In this document: positions 21,416 through 33,387 of the stretch, piece by piece
Numbering within the stretch: position 1 is the stretch's first letter
Layout: each line of letters opens with the position of its first letter
Assembly: GCA_946811695.1 (NCBI GenBank)
Contig: OX328125.1
Coordinates: 37,536,707 to 37,600,706, forward strand
Reading direction: 5' to 3'
Length of the DNA: 64,000 nt
Source: Gonocerus acuteangulatus
Lineage: Eukaryota > Arthropoda > Insecta > Hemiptera > Coreidae
Position numbers and translations under genes: made by a program
Notes under the pieces: generated by a model
The model's input: the letters and a program-made list of their open reading frames with translations, nothing else
The model's database searches: none
Told to the model about the DNA's origin: nothing

Positions 21416-23497
21416 AAAATAAAAAGGTTTCTTTCTTTGAACTACATGTTGTGAGATCAAATTTCGACAGGACTCTCTCAGTTTGAGTAATTGGTGCTTT
21501 GAGTTTTGGTGTCGTCGCAAGAAGGCTTGTTCCGTGATTTCCAGATCACATCAGATAAAGGATTATATGAAAACACGCTTAATGTCGGAATTACTGGGTT
21601 TAATATACTCTTAAGAAACTTAATTAGCGAGTTTTCTCAACATAGGGGGGTTCAAAATATATTAAAAACTTTAATATGGCTGAAAGGTGTTATATGTACC
21701 TTTTAAGAGGAAGAAAAAGTATGAAGCAAACAGTTTTTGACGTTGGACTTTTCCGATTGTAAATGACGTCATTGTTTGAAAATTGAGAACGAATCATTGG
21801 TGACTCGCATCCCAGTAACAGTTACTTACAAATTACTCGCGACAGTATAACAGTTATCTACTGAACTAGTGAAAGTGTTACGAGGAGATTGACACACAGC
21901 CCGGCCCTGGACTAGGCTTCCACCGAGAGGCTATTGACGAAGCTGTCATACCCGGGTATCCGCGTTTCTTTAGCTGTTCTCGTCAACCCCGTCCCTTCTG
22001 CCTCGATGGATAACAGTACGAATTTCACGATTCACTTAGATAATTGACGTTTCATGGTATTCTAGGAGACATTTCTGCACCGTTACTATCCTGTCAAAAA
22101 GGTAAACATCACATTCGGGGGTCTGGGCATGAAAAGTTATTTTTTTATTTATTTATTTATTTATTTATTTTAAGCTCGCTGTACAAGCAAACAAACGGGA
22201 CTACTTTAGCCATTTTTAGTGGAATACTATCCAATATTTTTCTTGAGAAACTTAGTTTATATTAGCTTAAAAAAATGTTAGGTTAAATGTAGGTATATTG
22301 ACAGCATTCTAACATTTTTTACAAATCTAAAAACTATCAACATCAACAAAAAAAAGTATAACACCTTTAGTTTCATTAGTTTTTTAAAAAAAATTGATTA
22401 CTAAACATCTCGCTGATATTTCCGACTTCTAAATCCTGATCTTGTAACTGAGAGTTAAATATCTTCACTAAAATGGCATTATGGCCAAAAACGTACAAAA
22501 ACTTAAGAAAGGTCACTTGGCAACATGCTAAACGCCTAGGAAAGGATTCTTATGGTCATAACCCAAAAAAAAAAAAAAAAAAAATTGTGAGGATTAACAA
22601 TTATTTCTTCAATTCAACATTAACTAGAGTACAAATATTAATTGACAACCTCCGCCGTTCAACCACATTACATGAATTAGTAACCAATGACAGCCAATTA
22701 AGTCGTTTGACGATTGGGAATTTTACATTTAAAATTCACTAAGTTCAGAAATTGAAAAAAAATAATAATTAAATTAAAAAATGAAAACAAAATGATAGGT
22801 TAAATTTGTGATATGTAAAATATAATAGTAGAAAAAAATACAATGTATTGACGCAGTCCTAAATATTTCTCTGAATTTAATGACTGTCTTCACTATTTAG
22901 AATATCATTAAAGAACTACATTACGTTTTGCATGATTTATTTGTTTTTAATTTGTGCTAATTTAATACCGAATATAATAATGTAATGATCAGCTTCAATT
23001 ATAAACGTTTAACATAGCTAATCTGACAGATGTTAATTGACATTAATAGAAATCTTTGAAATATTGAGCCGATATTAAAATTTAATTCTGTTAATTGTCC
23101 GATCATTCTATATTATTAATTTCTTGCTTTTTAATATCACTGTTAGTTGTAATTTAACACAGGAGCATTGATTAGTCAATAATTAAAGTAATACATTTTG
23201 TTGAATACATCTAATCTTTGTTGGAGCCAAGTTGATTAAGTATTAATCAGAATAGAGAAAACTTTTTAATTAAAGGTTAATCAGATCGCCTTAAAAATTG
23301 GCCTTCTTTGATCTTTTGATGAAAAGCATGGGATAAATATAATATAGAATTTAAAGTAAAAAGAATATCTCGTAAAAAAATATTAAAACTTTCCTTATAA
23401 TAAGTTCTTAATAATAGAGAAGAAAAACCAGATATTTCATGAAAATTAATGGTTCTTTCTCGGCTTTATTTCTTATTTAAAAAAAAAGAAAAAAAAG

Positions 23498-23531
<34 letters not shown>

Positions 23532-23814
23532 TCGTATTTTTATTATGTATAGATATTGAAATTATTATTCATTGCCCAACAAAAAATGCTAAAAAAATGA
23601 ATACGTGTATGCTGTTTATCTTATATAAAAATTAAGTAACGCTCACTAGATGATATACTCGTAAATACCCAACGAATGCAGTGAGCTGAGAAATTCACAT
23701 ATATATAATTAAGTCATTAATAAAGCTGGTATATTGTTAGTAAAATAATAAGTTGAATACACTAGTTTATAATGTTAATAACATTACAAGAAATTTACGA
23801 TAATAATGCTTGAA
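21416..23814. other. no gene recognised; simple repeats
   Basis: AT-rich. It holds a (TTTA)n run at about 22140-22170 and poly-A tracts near 22564 and 23480-23527. The ORFs at 21506, 22044 and 22473 are unsupported by any domain. The last 14 bases (TAATAATGCTTGAA) are the left TSD of the SINE that follows. Confidence 0.4.
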
Positions 23815-24004
23815 GGGGTCTCCCGTGGTCTAGTGGCGCCTTAGATTCATGAGCGGGAGATGGTGGGTTCGATCCCCACCAGTGGCAGGAATTTTCTCAA
23901 CTCACGGCTCGTTCGGAAAATTCATCGCTGCACCCTGGATGTCGGCGCTAATGGCCTAGATTTCGATGCGCCGTAAAAAAAAAAAAAAAATAAAATAATA
24001 AGAA
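23815..24004 (+). mobile_element. tRNA-derived SINE (family B) with 14-bp TSD
   Basis: Full-length. The tRNA-like head is GGGGTCTCCCGTGGTCTAGT with B box GGTGGGTTCGATCCCC. The body is GGAATTTTCTCAACTCACGG and CGCTGCACCCTGGATGTCGG. The 3' tail is GCGCTAATGGCCTAGATTTC, GATGCGCCGT and then poly-A. Flanks TAATAATGCTTGAA (23801-23814) and TAATAATACTTGAA (24005-24018) match at 13 of 14 bases. Confidence 0.92.
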
Positions 24005-24018
24005 TAATAATACTTGAA

Positions 24019-24449
24019 AACTTCACATATTTTGGGAGGAAGTAGATATTGAAGGAATTGCCTATATTTGTATTATCATTAATCAAGAAAGAAGGAAGCA
24101 CCAAGATGATCGATCTTCTAAGGAAAACAAGAAGATTGCTCCGACTTTTCTCCTAATTTGGGCCTAACTGCAGGGATAAATTGGATGGCCGAGATACTGG
24201 GACTGGTAGAAGAGGCCAAGTTCCTGCTGTTCCTTGATAAGCCCGTCTTGATGGGAAGAGAAGAGTAGCAACTTCTTTCGGATTATCAGTGCACTCCAAA
24301 CGAAACCCTCTGCCCTATCAGCCAGCTCCCTGGGGTTTGCCCCACTTCTTACAAACAGAATCCTTTGTATTCTTTGTTTGGATTTTCCCAATTTCTTTCA
24401 GAATCCAAGCATATTGCTTCTTTACCAAAATGTCTTAATTATCATAAAA
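24019..24449. other. no gene recognised; GC-richer block
   Basis: About 24140-24410 is GC-richer and unique-looking. On the minus strand it is open for 75 codons without a recognisable domain. A pyrimidine tract ending TTTCTTTCAG (about 24392-24401) resembles a splice acceptor, which is inference only. Confidence 0.3.
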
Positions 24450-24695
24450 ACAAGTATGATATTCAGTACGTTTCGGCTACTCTTTAATAGGCTTCGTCAG
24501 CTAAAACACTAAAATTAAACCATAAAATCCACCAATATGATCTACAAATACAAATTGCTTAAAAGAACATTTTTTGTTAACACAAATGAGTAACAGAACA
24601 TTATAATTTTAGAAACATGTCTATTGTCCACTTACCTTTTTATAATGTTCTTTTACTTATTTGAGTAGCCGAAACGTCCTGAATACAGAATTTAT
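24450..24695. mobile_element. decayed inverted pair of PLE repeats
   Basis: The left arm (minus) has CTGACGAAGCCTATTAAAGA then GTAGCCGAAACG. The right arm keeps only GAGTAGCCGAAACGTCCTGA. The inner ACAGAACATTATAA is shared with other PLE repeats. The CTGACGA box of the right arm is gone. Confidence 0.7.
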
Positions 24696-24947
24696 AAAAA
24701 TAAAAATAAAAAAAAAATAAAAAAATTTTGCTTATGAAAATACTGTTTGACCATGCCTAAGGCGGATGAAGGCTTCTTCTGCAGGCGACAGTTGTAAGGA
24801 GCCTACTAAATATATAAAATATCCAATAATATTAACGAGGAAGATACCCAGCTAAATGGAAGCCCGTGATTAAGATAGCCTGCACACTGAGGATAAGCAG
24901 GACGAGACCGTAAAGCGCAGAAATGAAAAAGGTTATTATGAAATGAT

Positions 24948-25125
24948 AGTTAGCCTTAAGGTGTTAAGAAGTCAAGGAATACTTGGGATTCGGCTAAGAT
25001 AAAACGACACATAGTCAGGAAAATCTATATTGCGAACGTATCGGGATCCTCTATGGCAGCCTTCTTCGGCACTAAATGCCTAGGTGAGGGAGGAAGTCCA
25101 CGATACATTTTTGGTGACCATGGAT
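24948..25125 (-). mobile_element. single diverged PLE repeat
   Basis: It starts GATAGTTAGCCTTAAGGTGT and GGGATTCGGCTAAG, then AAATCTATATTGCGAACG and a degraded core (minus: GCCGAAGAAGGCTGCC). The same subfamily as 20325 and 27785 by its AATGCCTAGGTGAGGG segment. Confidence 0.65.
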
Positions 25126-27784
25126 AAGTCATCTTTTAAAGTATGCATAGCAGATGGTCAGACGTTAAATCGCCCGTATTGATTGTCGAAGAATATGGCC
25201 GAAGCTACGATGATATGAAAATACATTATATTAAAAGAAATCGTGGCTTCCATATGACGACGTAAAGGTCACCAAATCTCTTTTAAATACTTAATTATTA
25301 ATAATATCCTACGTTACTGTAAACAAATTTGAAAGGCTAAGGCAGATATTTGCAAGCTCAAAGCAGATTATTCTAGTGTAAAAGTCATGGAAGTTGTAAG
25401 TCAAGCATGTTTAAGTTGACCTTTAGTCCTCGTCGACAAAAAGTGTTCCTGTTTTTTATCGGAAATTAAAATTTTAAAGTCATAAGTAGTGAAGAAGGGA
25501 TTAGATAGTTCTAATCTAACCTCTCTCATTTACATTGAAATATGCAAATATATCGATATGTGGTTTACGTTCCAGATTCATGTTTGCCAAAGGGATATTT
25601 AGGCTGAGATTTTTGCGGTCCCCCGACGTGAGGGACGACGCTAAATGATGGATGAAGGAGAAAATCAAATTATAAAGCGGAAAGTTTCCTCTCCGCCGAG
25701 CAGAGCTGACTGAGGGCTGGAGATATGCCCTCGCTGGGGGCCCAAATGAAAAATTATACCCTCTCCCCAGGGCCGCCACTCGGAGTCCTGACCGACAGGG
25801 CCGAGTGTTTTTCCTTGTCCTAGCCTAAATGCAGGTAATTACCGGAAGAGGAAGCAGCTCGATTCATCTCGGACGAAACTTTGACCGCCCACTTCCTGGG
25901 CTACTAACTCCAAACCAACAACTTACAACTCCTCCCAGCCGCTAACACTCCATGAGAAACGTCCCTCTTCATCCGTCCAAACCCCTCTCCTGGCCTCTGC
26001 TGGAATTTATAATCATATTTGTTATGTCATAAATTTTCAGACAAACTTTCTCAGAGTAATTGAGAGTGAAATATGCCTTAATAGGAGGAAGAGGGTTTCC
26101 TCTGGAGTAGGAAGATGAAATATTGTATTTGTTTCATTAGCTTGAGAGAAAGAGCCTTTTCCAATTTGCTTTTCGCACCACTGCTGTTTTTTTATGGAGA
26201 TGAAAAACTTGAAGAGGGTCTTTAAATATCGCCATTGGAGAAACCTTTTTAGTCTACTTCATCTCATTATATCTTAATCTTTGTTTTAACGCAATAAATT
26301 ATTTTATATATAGCATGGAAAATATAGCACTTGCTTGAAGATGGACAAACACTAAAAGAATATTGACTGCGGACATATTACAGGATTCGAGGTCAAATAT
26401 TTTAATTAACATAAAACAAAACTTCTAGACGTATTCAGCTACCTTTATATCCTGTGTTCCTCGACAAATGAAGATATAATTGTCTGTGGAAATTAAAATG
26501 ATGGAGAACGTCGGAGTTTGGTCATGATTTGTTGTTGCCAGATACTACTAGGACCTAAATGTTTCAAACATCTTTAGAATACAATATATAAACAGTACGA
26601 TTTACAGCAATTGACTTAATTTTAAAATCTTTATTTTTATTTCCATTTTAGAAAACTTAACTTGCCAGGCTGGGGATTTGAACCAAGATCTTCTCTTGAT
26701 ACGCCCAGGGGCTTTGTTATTGGGCTTCGGAGCACATGCTTCGGAGTATGACAGATTGATTCAAATGGAGTCAATGCCTTCATGGACGGCGTAGCTTAAT
26801 ATTTTGTGAAACCAGAAGATGTTATTGCTATCTGAGCGTGGAGTAGGATTTAAATGTATTAAACCACTGTATAATAGACGTGGTGGTAAATGCTGTTGTT
26901 TTACGTTGGCATGCGTTTATTAATAAATATTGCTTGCCATTATCTAATATGAATTATTACCGTAGATAACAAGTCAAGTAGTAATAGATAACTAGGAAAG
27001 AACCTGTAAGCTAATCAGTAAGCTTATCAGCGAGTACGAGTAACTGTTATAAATCACTACTGGTACTTCAAAAGTAACTGGATGTGGTCTTCGCAAAAAG
27101 ACCCACAATAACATTGTCTTAAGTTAAACATGATCTGTACCGCCTATCAAAAGCTTTAGGTCCTTTGAGCTTGTGATACTTGGTGATATGACGCACGGCA
27201 GCCTAATAGCATCAACTCCTGACGTAAAACGGGAGCATATAGGTTCAATTGCCTGCATTGTGGATTTAAGTTGCAATAAAAAATGTTGAGAATTTTTGGT
27301 TCCTCCCGCATTACACTCGGTTGCTTGCCAACTGCAATAAAATAATTAAATATTAACTAAACCGTAGTATATGTTCAGCATAATAGCTGAATGAGTGGAT
27401 ATTTCCTGGATGGAGACAAGCAGCCCAGGTGTGGGAGAGCCTTAGGTATTGGGGTCAGAGCCAGGTAGGGATTGGAAAGCTAGGGGCACAAAAGGAAAGG
27501 AACACTTAGCCATATGGTGTACCTTCCAGGCCAGTACTCCTTCAATACACACTAAACTACCTCCTCTCTTTGCTCCAAGGATATTTTATAAATTGTAAAG
27601 GAATTAGTTTCCAATAGAATCAACAGTTTGCCAAATATCTTTGGATGGATGAAGGTTCCGGAAGAATAGCTATGGCTCAAATAGACAAACAAATGTGGAT
27701 CTAAACGATCGGGTAATGTAGCATTCTTTGTGCGAGCTTAAAGTTACTCCAAGAATGTAAATGGATATGATATAGCAACAGTTA
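25126..27784. other. no gene recognised; possible old tRNA-like fragments
   Basis: About 25590-25990 is GC-richer and unique-looking, with no clear coding frame. About 26655-26725 (minus: TTGGTTCAAATCCCC) and 27190-27265 (plus: ATAGGTTCAATTGCC) carry B-box-like motifs, perhaps decayed SINE heads. Nothing else is supported. Confidence 0.3.
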
Positions 27785-28065
27785 ATTATGAAGTCAAGGA
27801 ATTTTTGGGATTCGGCTAAGAGAAAACGTCAAAACGTCACAAAAATCTATATTGTGAACAGTTTGGCAGGCTCCTTCCGCAATAGATGTCTAGCTAGTAG
27901 AGGAAGAAATAACTAGGTCTTATCCATGGCCACCTAAAAGTTATCGCGGTCTTACTTCATCACCTAAGTATTTATTGCTGAAGAAGGCTACCAAAGAGAA
28001 TAGCTTGTTCTTAGCCAAATCCCAACCATCCCTGGAGTTCTTACTACCACAACGGCTAACTTTCT
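27785..28065. mobile_element. inverted pair of diverged PLE repeats
   Basis: The left arm has TTGGGATTCGGCTAAGAGAA; the right arm ends TTAGCCAAATCCCAACC then ACAACGGCTAAC. A central CCATGGCCACCTAAAAGTTA segment is typical of this subfamily. The right arm holds a broken core (CTGAAGAAGGCTACCAAAGA). No coding sequence. Confidence 0.68.
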
Positions 28066-28530
28066 TCATCTCATAAAATAGTTAATTATTTTACAGTAAC
28101 CAATTTCCGACATACAGAAACTGCAATATCTAAGAAATGATTCTATAAGAAGCTAATAACAGTAACTCTTAATATTAGGCACAATTAAAAAATACATATT
28201 TTTTAATGCCACCGTTTTTTTTGACGGTTTTCTCGATGTAACACATATTGTTTTTCAAAGGAAAATGCATTATAACCCCCTGCACCTCACATTCCTGGGG
28301 AATTTCACGCTATTAAGCCCACGAATTACATTTTGGGTTCACCAACTCATTAGATACTGCGAATTTTCTAAGAGGTTTTATAAAATATAAGATATAAGAA
28401 GATATTACACACTATTTGTACATTAGTTGATAATAAAAAATCTCAGCATAAATATTTTAAATAACAATTAAAATTAATACAACGAATAAGGCTAATAAAA
28501 CTAAAAAAAAATTAAATAATAAAAATATAG

Positions 28531-28790
28531 AACGTGTTTCAACATAGAGGAGTACTCTTTGCTAGCCTTCGTCAACAATGCCAGCCGGGGGTAGAGAAAG
28601 ACCATACTGTTAAGTGACCATTGGGAAAATGTATTTTTTTTACCATGGTCACCTAACAGTTAACTCTAGTCTTTCTCTATCCCCAGCACTCATTGCTGAC
28701 GAAAGCTAACAAAGAGAAGCCGAAACGTCCTTAATACAGATATTTACAAAAATCGTATTGATGTTTTCTTAGCCGAATCCCAACTAAGCC
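28531..28790. mobile_element. inverted pair of PLE repeats
   Basis: The right arm has the core CTGACGAAAGCTAACAAAGA then GAAGCCGAAACGTCC and ends AGCCGAATCCCAAC. The left arm is its diverged inverse (minus: TTGACGAAGGCTAGCAAAGA). The arms extend inward through mirrored TAGAGAAAGACCATACTG and AGTCTTTCTCTATCCCC. Confidence 0.75.
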
Positions 28791-28799
28791 TGATGCTTA

Positions 28800-29210
28800 T
28801 CCAAAATTTTAGTTATAAAATGTACTATCTTAGTTAGTATCTTATTTGTTTGTTATAATTAATTTATGTTACTATTAGCACCCATATACCTATGTACTTA
28901 TATAAACTTCTATGTAATAGTCTTTTTTCTTCTTTTTTTTTGTTATGGTTCTTCTGATTTTCATTCTACTCATTCTAAGAATTTTAGACCAAATTGTTCT
29001 TTTATAATAAGTTAAGTGTATTTATAGTTCTGTTACTTATCTCAATTATAAACTTTTTTTTTGTATTAATTTCTGTTTTTCTTGTCATTTTAGCTGACGA
29101 AGGTTACCAATGAGTAGCCGAAACGTCCAAAATATAGATTTTTTTTTTACCAAAAATCATATTGAGGTTTCTTTAGCCGAATCCCAACCATTCCATCTTT
29201 ACTTACTAGA
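28800..29210 (+). mobile_element. single longer PLE terminal repeat
   Basis: From about 28960 (TTCATTCTACTCATTCTAAG) to 29205 (CCCAACCATTCCATC) it matches the main PLE repeat. The bases before that resemble the region just inside the left repeat of the PLE at 17268, so this copy keeps more of the repeat than others. It follows directly after another PLE pair. Confidence 0.75.
29089..29132 (+). ncRNA. hammerhead ribozyme motif in PLE repeat
   Basis: CTGACGA, then stem II GGTTAC/GTAGCC, where one pair has become a U-G wobble so the stem is kept, then GAAA and CGTC. Stem I is weakened (TTTAG against CAAAA). Confidence 0.7.
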
Positions 29211-30242
29211 TATTATATATCTGTTAGTCTGCATTCAGTAGGTCCTCGTCAAGTCAATACTTGCGTTAGTCTGCAGTATGTATCTTTCAGTTTACACCTC
29301 TTCCTAATTAGCTCTATAAAAGTTAGGAGATTTTTGCTGTCAATGAATTTGTCCTTTCACTTCATCTTGCTAAGGTATTTTACCTCAATATATTTCAACT
29401 TAGAAAAAGACAAGAATTGAAGGAGAGAATGAGAAGAAAGATAGGATTTATGTTTTTGCTACCGGTCTAGCGGATGCAGGTAGTAGGATGTGGGTATTTG
29501 TGGATTGCTGCGCCTACCATATGCCAAGGAAGGAGCCAGGCAGCGGTTTCTTGACCCCAACAGCTTAGCTCTTTCAAGATGGCCGCTCACCGGACAAACG
29601 TGTTTTTAATAACTGGCTCTCCTCTCCTCCTGTCCTCCCGAGCACGGGCTACGGATCATCTGATCCTGTGGACCTTTGTCGCAAACTGTCAGTCCCTCTA
29701 TAGGGTTGTAATCACAACCTAATATCCGGAATCCCCGTTTGTAATGCTATTATTATAAAGCAGCAAACAGCGGATCAAAATATAGATTCTTGTAGACATG
29801 GTCATAAATAGTGAAGGATGAACTTCAATGTCAGAGCAAGAGGAGTGTAGTAAAGAATGGCCAGTAGATAAGTATTTTCCTGCATTATCGTCACTAAGAT
29901 CGTAAACCAGTTTCTTTGGCAATAAACTCTAGGAATTTCCAAGGTGAACCATGTTGGAGTACAGTATTAACCCTAAGGGCTTGTGGAGCCCCCATTTCCT
30001 TCGTTTATTCGTTTCTCTGTCCACAAAATTTAGAATAATTACAGAAAAATTCGATTTGTCAGAAATATATTCGCCAATAATAATATGGCGATAAACGTTT
30101 TTCAGGTTTTTTCCCCTGAAAAAAAAAAAATGTTGCCTCGTGGGCTCCCTAGGGAAAGTATAGAGTCTCTTGAAATACTTTTACATTTAAAAGTTAAACT
30201 GTTCCAAAAAACGGAATTTATTTTACGATACAATAAAACCAA
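29211..30242. other. no gene recognised
   Basis: A GC-richer, unique-looking block lies at about 29460-29660. No coding frame with recognisable motifs. Confidence 0.35.
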
Positions 30243-30345
30243 TAATACTAATATAAGTAGCTAACGTTGTTGCGAACGTTTTGGCTTAATTTTTAGCCCT
30301 TCATCAGGGCTTTCGGCAAACACCTCGCATTTTAATTAAACAAAA
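30243..30345 (-). mobile_element. fragment of a second PLE-type repeat family
   Basis: On the minus strand CCCTGATGAAGGGCTAAAAA then TTAAGCCAAAACGTTCGC keeps a CTGATGA box, a pairable stem (GGCT/AGCC, extended by TTAA) and a GAAA-like AAAA box. It has the same architecture as the main family but a different sequence. Confidence 0.55.
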
Positions 30346-31760
30346 GAAGAGTTTCCCTAAAAACATAGAAAAATTAAAATGAAACGACACATTAAAATAA
30401 CAAAATGTTTTTTTTTTTTTTTCACGCTGTCATGAGAACAAAATAATCATTGACTCACTCAATTCCAATTATTGTTGCTTACTATAATTATTGTTTTGTG
30501 ATTAGTAGAAGAACTTGATTCTTGATAGTAAATATATCGAATCCCTGAATAATGTTCATAATTATACATTAAACTGTTTCCCTCGGAATCCATAAGTGTC
30601 TGAAATTATCAACTATCCTCGGGTTTATAGGTTACAGTTTTCTTATTGAACTTGAAATGGTTCTGTGACAAAATGTTGTTCAACAACAAGAACTGCTTTG
30701 GGAGAATCTGTATGTACAGATTTTCCCAACGGTATTAATCCATTGACTAGATAAATTTCCTACTTACAGAATCCTTAACACATTATATTAAGAGATGAAA
30801 AAAAAAAACAACAAAAAAACAAAAGGTTACTCTCTGGGACATGAATAAAATAAATAAAATCCTGTCGCTTAGAACAATGAATACAAAAAATTGCACAATA
30901 TTAAGCATAAGTATGACGTTCATTGACATTTAAAAATAAAAATCCTAGCTGCTGGTATTGGAATTGAAAAAAGTTGAGCCCTGGCAATCTGTACTCCCTT
31001 CCTTCTAGGAGGGGGAAGCAATGTCAATTTGATTGAACGGAGATGACAGCGTCAATTTGGCAGACGTCCGCCGGGAATTGGGGGTTCTTCGCTTCACAAT
31101 TCGACATCCCCCCCCCCATACAATATACTACTATTCACCTAAATTCCTCCTCATACATATATACTTTTAGTGATATCCCTCTCAGAAAAACCACCAAAGC
31201 CCATTGAGAGAAAAAAAAAGAAAAAAGAACGACAGGCAATTTAAGGACCAAATTATCATGGATTTGTTATCATGAATTTATAACATAGGTAATAAGGTCA
31301 TGCTTACAGGATACTAGATAATGAGCAGTATTCAATTTAATTAAAGAAAAACAAAAAAAAAAAAAAAAAAACAAAGAATAAGCAATAACCGCATAGCGGA
31401 CAGTTAGTATGACCGTATATCTCCCCCGAATTCAAGGTATATGATTAACATCTCTGAAGACATCATTATCACAAGTGTAAAAGTCATATTTAAATGTTTT
31501 TCACGTTACAGTTTGAGCATTGCCACTCTTAGCTTCAGGTAGTAGGATGGAATCTCACCAGGTGTGGTAGGGACCCTCGTAAAAATCAATGATGTGATGA
31601 GTGGTGTAAAATAAAATTACATTAGTTCGTATACAAATATTATTAAGTCATAAAAAATATTTGAATTGCAAGCATTTGGTCCCTTATGGTTAATCTTACT
31701 TCAATCTTCCAATCTGCAAAATTTTTAATTATTCAAATTTGGTTTCATAATGCCATAAAA
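30346..31760. other. no gene recognised; simple repeats
   Basis: Poly-T near 30410, poly-A near 30799 and 31355, a C run near 31109. A short GC-richer block sits at about 30990-31110. No supported gene. Confidence 0.4.
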
Positions 31761-31876
31761 ACATATCGCAATAGTATTCCTAAGTGACAAAATTTAAAAA
31801 AAAAAAATTTAACTGAAAATGTGTCACTCATCCGATTTCTGAGTTGTGTCACTTTAGAAATACTAGTGTGATATGT
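31761..31876. mobile_element. MITE, shorter second copy
   Basis: The ends ACATATCGCAATAGTATTCC and (right, reversed) ACATATCACACTAGTATTTC match the MITE at 13195-13427. This copy is about half as long and shares the internal CTGAAAATGTGTCACT. Confidence 0.82.
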
Positions 31877-31896
31877 AAATTTGTTCATAGGCTATA

Positions 31897-31899
<3 letters not shown>

Positions 31900-31929
<30 letters not shown>

Positions 31930-32102
31930 GAAGAGTTAAATAAAAATAGCTGGATATAATTTAGAAATCATTTCCTGATGTTAATTTGATAGAATCCCAT
32001 TTCCCCCCGGCCAGAAACAGAACCTATACCGATTAGCAAGGCTTTAAGAAGAACAAAGTGAAGTAGCTGTAACAAAATGGAGAATACTAGAGACCTGTCA
32101 TC

Positions 32103-32167
<65 letters not shown>

Positions 32168-32210
32168 CATTGACTACTAGGGTCATTAGCACTATGTCAT
32201 AGATAATAAA
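31900..32210 (-). mobile_element. poly-A run, poly-T run and SINE-B-like tail fragment
   Basis: A poly-A of about 28 bases lies near 31900. A poly-T of about 58 bases (32106-32163) is followed by ACTAGGGTCATTAGCAC, which resembles the reverse-strand tail of SINE-B (CTAGGTCATTAGCGCC). Only the 3' end of the SINE is present, directly before the LINE. Confidence 0.5.
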
Positions 32211-32241
32211 TTGAATATATTATAACCACCGAGACAGCTAG

Positions 32242-33387
32242 ATCTTGGCAAGGAATACATTTACACTCCAAAACTCCCGAAATATATCAAAAGCGTATCT
32301 CCGTAAATATATCAAAAGCGTATCTCCTCAAGTTAAAATTAAATTTCTCAAATCCGGATCGATACTTTTGGAAGTTACCTCCGAAAAAGACCTTCTAAAT
32401 TTAAAAAATATAAAAACATTTGAAAATCATGAAGTATTTTTTAGTCTTCATAGAACCCTAAACTACTCTCAGGGGATAATTACATGTGATGAACTTCGTT
32501 CATGCACTGAAGAGGAACTAGTAGAAGAGCTTGGCCATCATGGTGTTATCAAAGCAAAACGAATTTTCAAGAACGGAAATAAAACTCGAATTCCAACCTC
32601 TTCAGTCATATTAACATTTCAACGTCCGGAAATTCCTGAAAGGATAGTTGTAGATTTCCTTAATATTAAAGTCAGGCCTTACATACGTCCTCTGCAGTGT
32701 TTCCGGTGCTATGGTTTTCGTCACGGTACAAGAACATGTGCTCAACAGATACAAGTCTGTGGAAAATGCGCCGAGGTACATGAAGGTGAGTGTAATAACA
32801 CGCCTAAATGCATCAACTGCAATGGAAGCCATCCTGCTTGGGTCAGGTCCTGTTCTGTCTTTAAAACAGAAATGAAAATTGAAGAAGTTAAAAATAAATA
32901 CAGAATCTCCTACTCTGAAGCAGAAAAATTAATCGGAACATCATCTCAAGAAAAGAATCAGCCAGAAACTAAAACTAATCTCCCATCTTACTCTAATATT
33001 GCTAATTCGCCAAAATTATCTCCTGAAACATCAGAAAAGCTGGACAAATTAACTCAAATAATCGAAATACTATCTCAAAAAGTTAGCCACCTGGAAGAAG
33101 CTCTTTCCAAACAATCTGGAAGCGAATTCATAAATTCTAAAAAATCAAAAAAATCGATGATCAAAGGAATTAATGAAGGAGACTGTAACCAAAACAATGG
33201 ATGGACTGTGGAAAGAATGGATTTATCATCCAATCAAAGAACCGATAAAATAGCGAAACCGGATGTACAAAATACTCAAGCATCATCAAGCAACTTAGTT
33301 ATAAAAAACCTCCCCAGTACTAAGGCACCTCAAAACTCTTATAATAATAACAAACTCAAAAATTCTAACAAAAATAAACCAAAATGA
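32242..33387 (+). CDS. LINE ORF1: nucleic-acid-binding Gag-like protein, start lost
   Basis: About 380 residues stay open to TGA at 33385-33387. Three CCHC zinc knuckles lie at about residues 152-165 (CFRCYGFRHGTRTC), 172-183 and 189-203, as in I-group ORF1 proteins that coat the element RNA. A predicted coiled coil lies near 263-290 (LTQIIEILSQKVSHLEEAL), followed by a basic, Asn/Lys-rich tail. There is no ATG at the front: the frame opens with ATC TTG just after a TAG at 32239-32241, and the first in-frame ATG is past the knuckles. A 25-bp tandem duplication (32280-32304 and 32305-32329) shifts the frame. Without it the upstream reading changes to the +1 frame, also without an ATG. The stop overlaps the ORF2 start (ATGA). 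Confidence 0.85.
   Translation: MLARNTFTLQNSRNISKAYLRKYIKSVSPQVKIKFLKSGSILLEVTSEKDLLNLKNIKTFENHEVFFSLHRTLNYSQGIITCDELRSCTEEELVEELGHHGVIKAKRIFKNGNKTRIPTSSVILTFQRPEIPERIVVDFLNIKVRPYIRPLQCFRCYGFRHGTRTCAQQIQVCGKCAEVHEGECNNTPKCINCNGSHPAWVRSCSVFKTEMKIEEVKNKYRISYSEAEKLIGTSSQEKNQPETKTNLPSYSNIANSPKLSPETSEKLDKLTQIIEILSQKVSHLEEALSKQSGSEFINSKKSKKSMIKGINEGDCNQNNGWTVERMDLSSNQRTDKIAKPDVQNTQASSSNLVIKNLPSTKAPQNSYNNNKLKNSNKNKPK

Noticed and set aside
23815..23900. Possible functional tRNA gene
   Set aside because: A and B boxes are present, but the body and poly-A tail of SINE-B follow, TSDs flank it, and a clean acceptor stem is not formed.
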